Positions 5,418 through 6,066 of a stretch of 6,066 nt of DNA are shown one piece after another. A program made the position numbers and the translations under genes. The stretch covers positions 1-6,066 of the forward strand of contig JAOUFO010000113.1 of the NCBI GenBank assembly GCA_029858165.1, read 5' to 3'. Source of the stretch: Deltaproteobacteria bacterium. GTDB lineage: Bacteria; SAR324; JACQKK01. How positions within the stretch are numbered: the stretch's first letter is position 1; the number at the start of each line of letters is the position of its first letter. The notes under the pieces were generated by a model. That model had not been told where the DNA came from, did no database searches, and saw nothing but the letters and a program-made list of their open reading frames with translations.

Positions 5418-5890
5418 CAGCTGACCATGTGTTTCAGCAGGTGCATCATATCGGTTTCAGTGACGATTCCCACCAGGGCGCCGTTTTTTTCCACAATGGG
5501 CACACAATGAATATCATGGATTAAAAACAACTCCACCGCGGCGGCCACCGGTGCATCGGCCTGGAGCGTGTGCACCTTGGAACTCATCACCGCGGACAAA
5601 GGCAACAGGGTATCCAAAGTGGCGTGGTATTGCTCTTCCGGGTTCAGGCCGTGGCCGTGGGTCACTTTTTCCAGAATATCTTTGGCGGAGACGATTCCCG
5701 CCAGAATGTTATCGGGGGTCACCACCGGCAAATGATGAAACCGGTTTTTGGCCATCAGGGCCATGGCATCCCGCACCAACTGATCGGGAAACAACGTGAT
5801 GGGATCCGGGGTCATCAAAGACCGCAAGGTCAGCGGGACGGGCTCTGATTCCCCCTCTTTTCGCTCATAAAACCAATATTGTCCTTTCAT
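5417..5890 (-). CDS. Standalone CBS-domain pair protein
   Basis: This 157-residue cytoplasmic protein consists of two CBS domains, which usually bind adenine nucleotides (AMP, ATP, SAM or cyclic dinucleotides) and regulate a partner. CBS1 spans about residues 22-77 (LMTPDPITL, HHLPVV, GIVSAKDI) and CBS2 about 98-155 (AVMSSKVHTL, HCVPIV, GIVTETDMM). Ser68/Asp71 and Thr144/Asp147 are the usual ribose-contacting positions. A short polar N-terminus (MKGQYWFYERKEGE) precedes them, and no enzyme or transporter domain is attached. I chose the ATG at 5890 because GGGAG lies six bases upstream. An upstream in-frame TTG at 5953 would add 21 hydrophilic residues with no ribosome site. The stop overlaps the ABC ATPase start by one base (TGATG), so the two are probably co-translated, and the CBS pair may regulate the ATPase or the DedA protein. 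That is inference from context, and the ligand is unknown. Confidence 0.9.
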   Translation of the reverse strand: MKGQYWFYERKEGESEPVPLTLRSLMTPDPITLFPDQLVRDAMALMAKNRFHHLPVVTPDNILAGIVSAKDILEKVTHGHGLNPEEQYHATLDTLLPLSAVMSSKVHTLQADAPVAAAVELFLIHDIHCVPIVEKNGALVGIVTETDMMHLLKHMVS

Positions 5891-5896
5891 GACCGG

Positions 5897-5901
5897 CTCC
5901 C
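5897..5901 (-). promoter_or_regulatory. Ribosome binding site deciding the CBS-protein start
   Basis: The minus strand reads GGGAG, six bases, then ATG at 5890. This spacing is good and favours the 5890 start over the TTG at 5953, which has no purine-rich site before it. Confidence 0.6.
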
Positions 5902-5951
5902 GGTGGATCTGGTTTCTTTGGTGGGCTGAATTGTTTTGTTTTCCCGCCTCC

Positions 5952-5959
5952 AATATATC
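5952..5959 (-). promoter_or_regulatory. Possible extended -10 promoter element for the CBS-ABC-DedA cluster
   Basis: The minus strand reads TG-A-TATATT (5959-5952), five of six matches to TATAAT with the TGn extension. It would give a leader of about 55 bases before the CBS start. No good -35 hexamer is found 17 bases upstream (TCCCTT there), so this is a weak call. Confidence 0.25.
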
Positions 5960-6066
5960 ACAGCTTCCCTTGGAAAGGGAGGTCCCCGAAGAACAGCCAC
6001 AGGAGGTTGACCGGATTGCCGGGAAAAACGGAAAAACCAGGAGAAGATGAATCCGCGCCCAATATA
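5958..6066 (-). other. Upstream region at the window edge, possible 3' end of another minus-strand gene
   Basis: Read on the minus strand from 6065, one frame is open for 35 codons to a TGA at 5960-5958 and ends NPVNLLWLFFGDLPFQGKL. A second frame is open from 6066 to a TGA at 5889-5887 that overlaps the CBS start (ATGA), but its codon use looks poorer. The CBS frame itself is also open to the edge. None resembles a family I recognise. A short perfect inverted repeat, TCCCTT-GGA-AAGGGA, lies near 5966-5982. An upstream gene in the same operon is possible but cannot be decided here. Confidence 0.2.

Noticed and set aside
4530..5510. Long plus-strand open frame opposite the ABC gene
   Set aside because: It is an antisense shadow rich in His, Gly, Pro and Phe, made possible by GC-rich codon bias. 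The minus-strand ATPase has intact family motifs over the same bases.
5891..5953. TTG at 5953 as the CBS-protein start
   Set aside because: It has no ribosome binding site and adds 21 residues of unstructured polar sequence. The ATG at 5890 has GGGAG at good spacing.

Overview
The window is a GC-rich stretch of bacterial chromosome from what is probably a Gram-negative, motile organism. An MlaF-type ATPase points to an outer membrane, and a membrane-spanning chemoreceptor points to chemotaxis. Runs of G or C are frequent, including two exact 10-base tracts. The genes suggest a proteobacterium in the broad sense (Pseudomonadota or Desulfobacterota). I cannot name a genus from the sequence. I see no rRNA, tRNA, CRISPR array, insertion sequence or prophage gene.

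Layout, left to right. (1) Positions 1-994, plus strand: senB, a selenosugar synthase-type glycosyltransferase that lacks only its first few codons at the window edge. (2) Positions 995-1199: an intergenic spacer with a weak terminator-like element. (3) Positions 1200-3020, plus strand: a methyl-accepting chemotaxis protein with two membrane segments, tandem HAMP elements and an unusual C-terminal methylation helix. (4) Positions 3039-3707, minus strand: a Crp/Fnr-family regulator, convergent with the chemoreceptor. Stacked hairpins lie between them and form a probable terminator for the regulator. (5) Positions 3879-5890, minus strand: a compact cluster transcribed in the order CBS-domain protein, MlaF-like ABC ATPase, DedA membrane protein. 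The first two genes overlap by one base and the last two are 12 bases apart. (6) Positions 5891-6066: upstream DNA of that cluster, with frames open to the window edge and no gene I can name.

The most interesting unit is the CBS-MlaF-DedA cluster. An ATPase of the phospholipid-trafficking Mla type sits here without MlaE, MlaD, MlaC or MlaB. It is translationally coupled to a putative nucleotide-sensing CBS protein and followed by a DedA-family lipid-transport-type protein. This could be a small envelope-lipid module, but that is inferred from context. The ATPase also has a 62-residue Lys/Ala/Pro-rich N-terminal extension that contains a C10 tract, and it ends just after the conserved core. 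The Crp/Fnr gene lies downstream on the same strand behind a 171-base gap and may be expressed separately. senB is present without senA or senC in view, so selenoneine or selenosugar production cannot be confirmed from this window.
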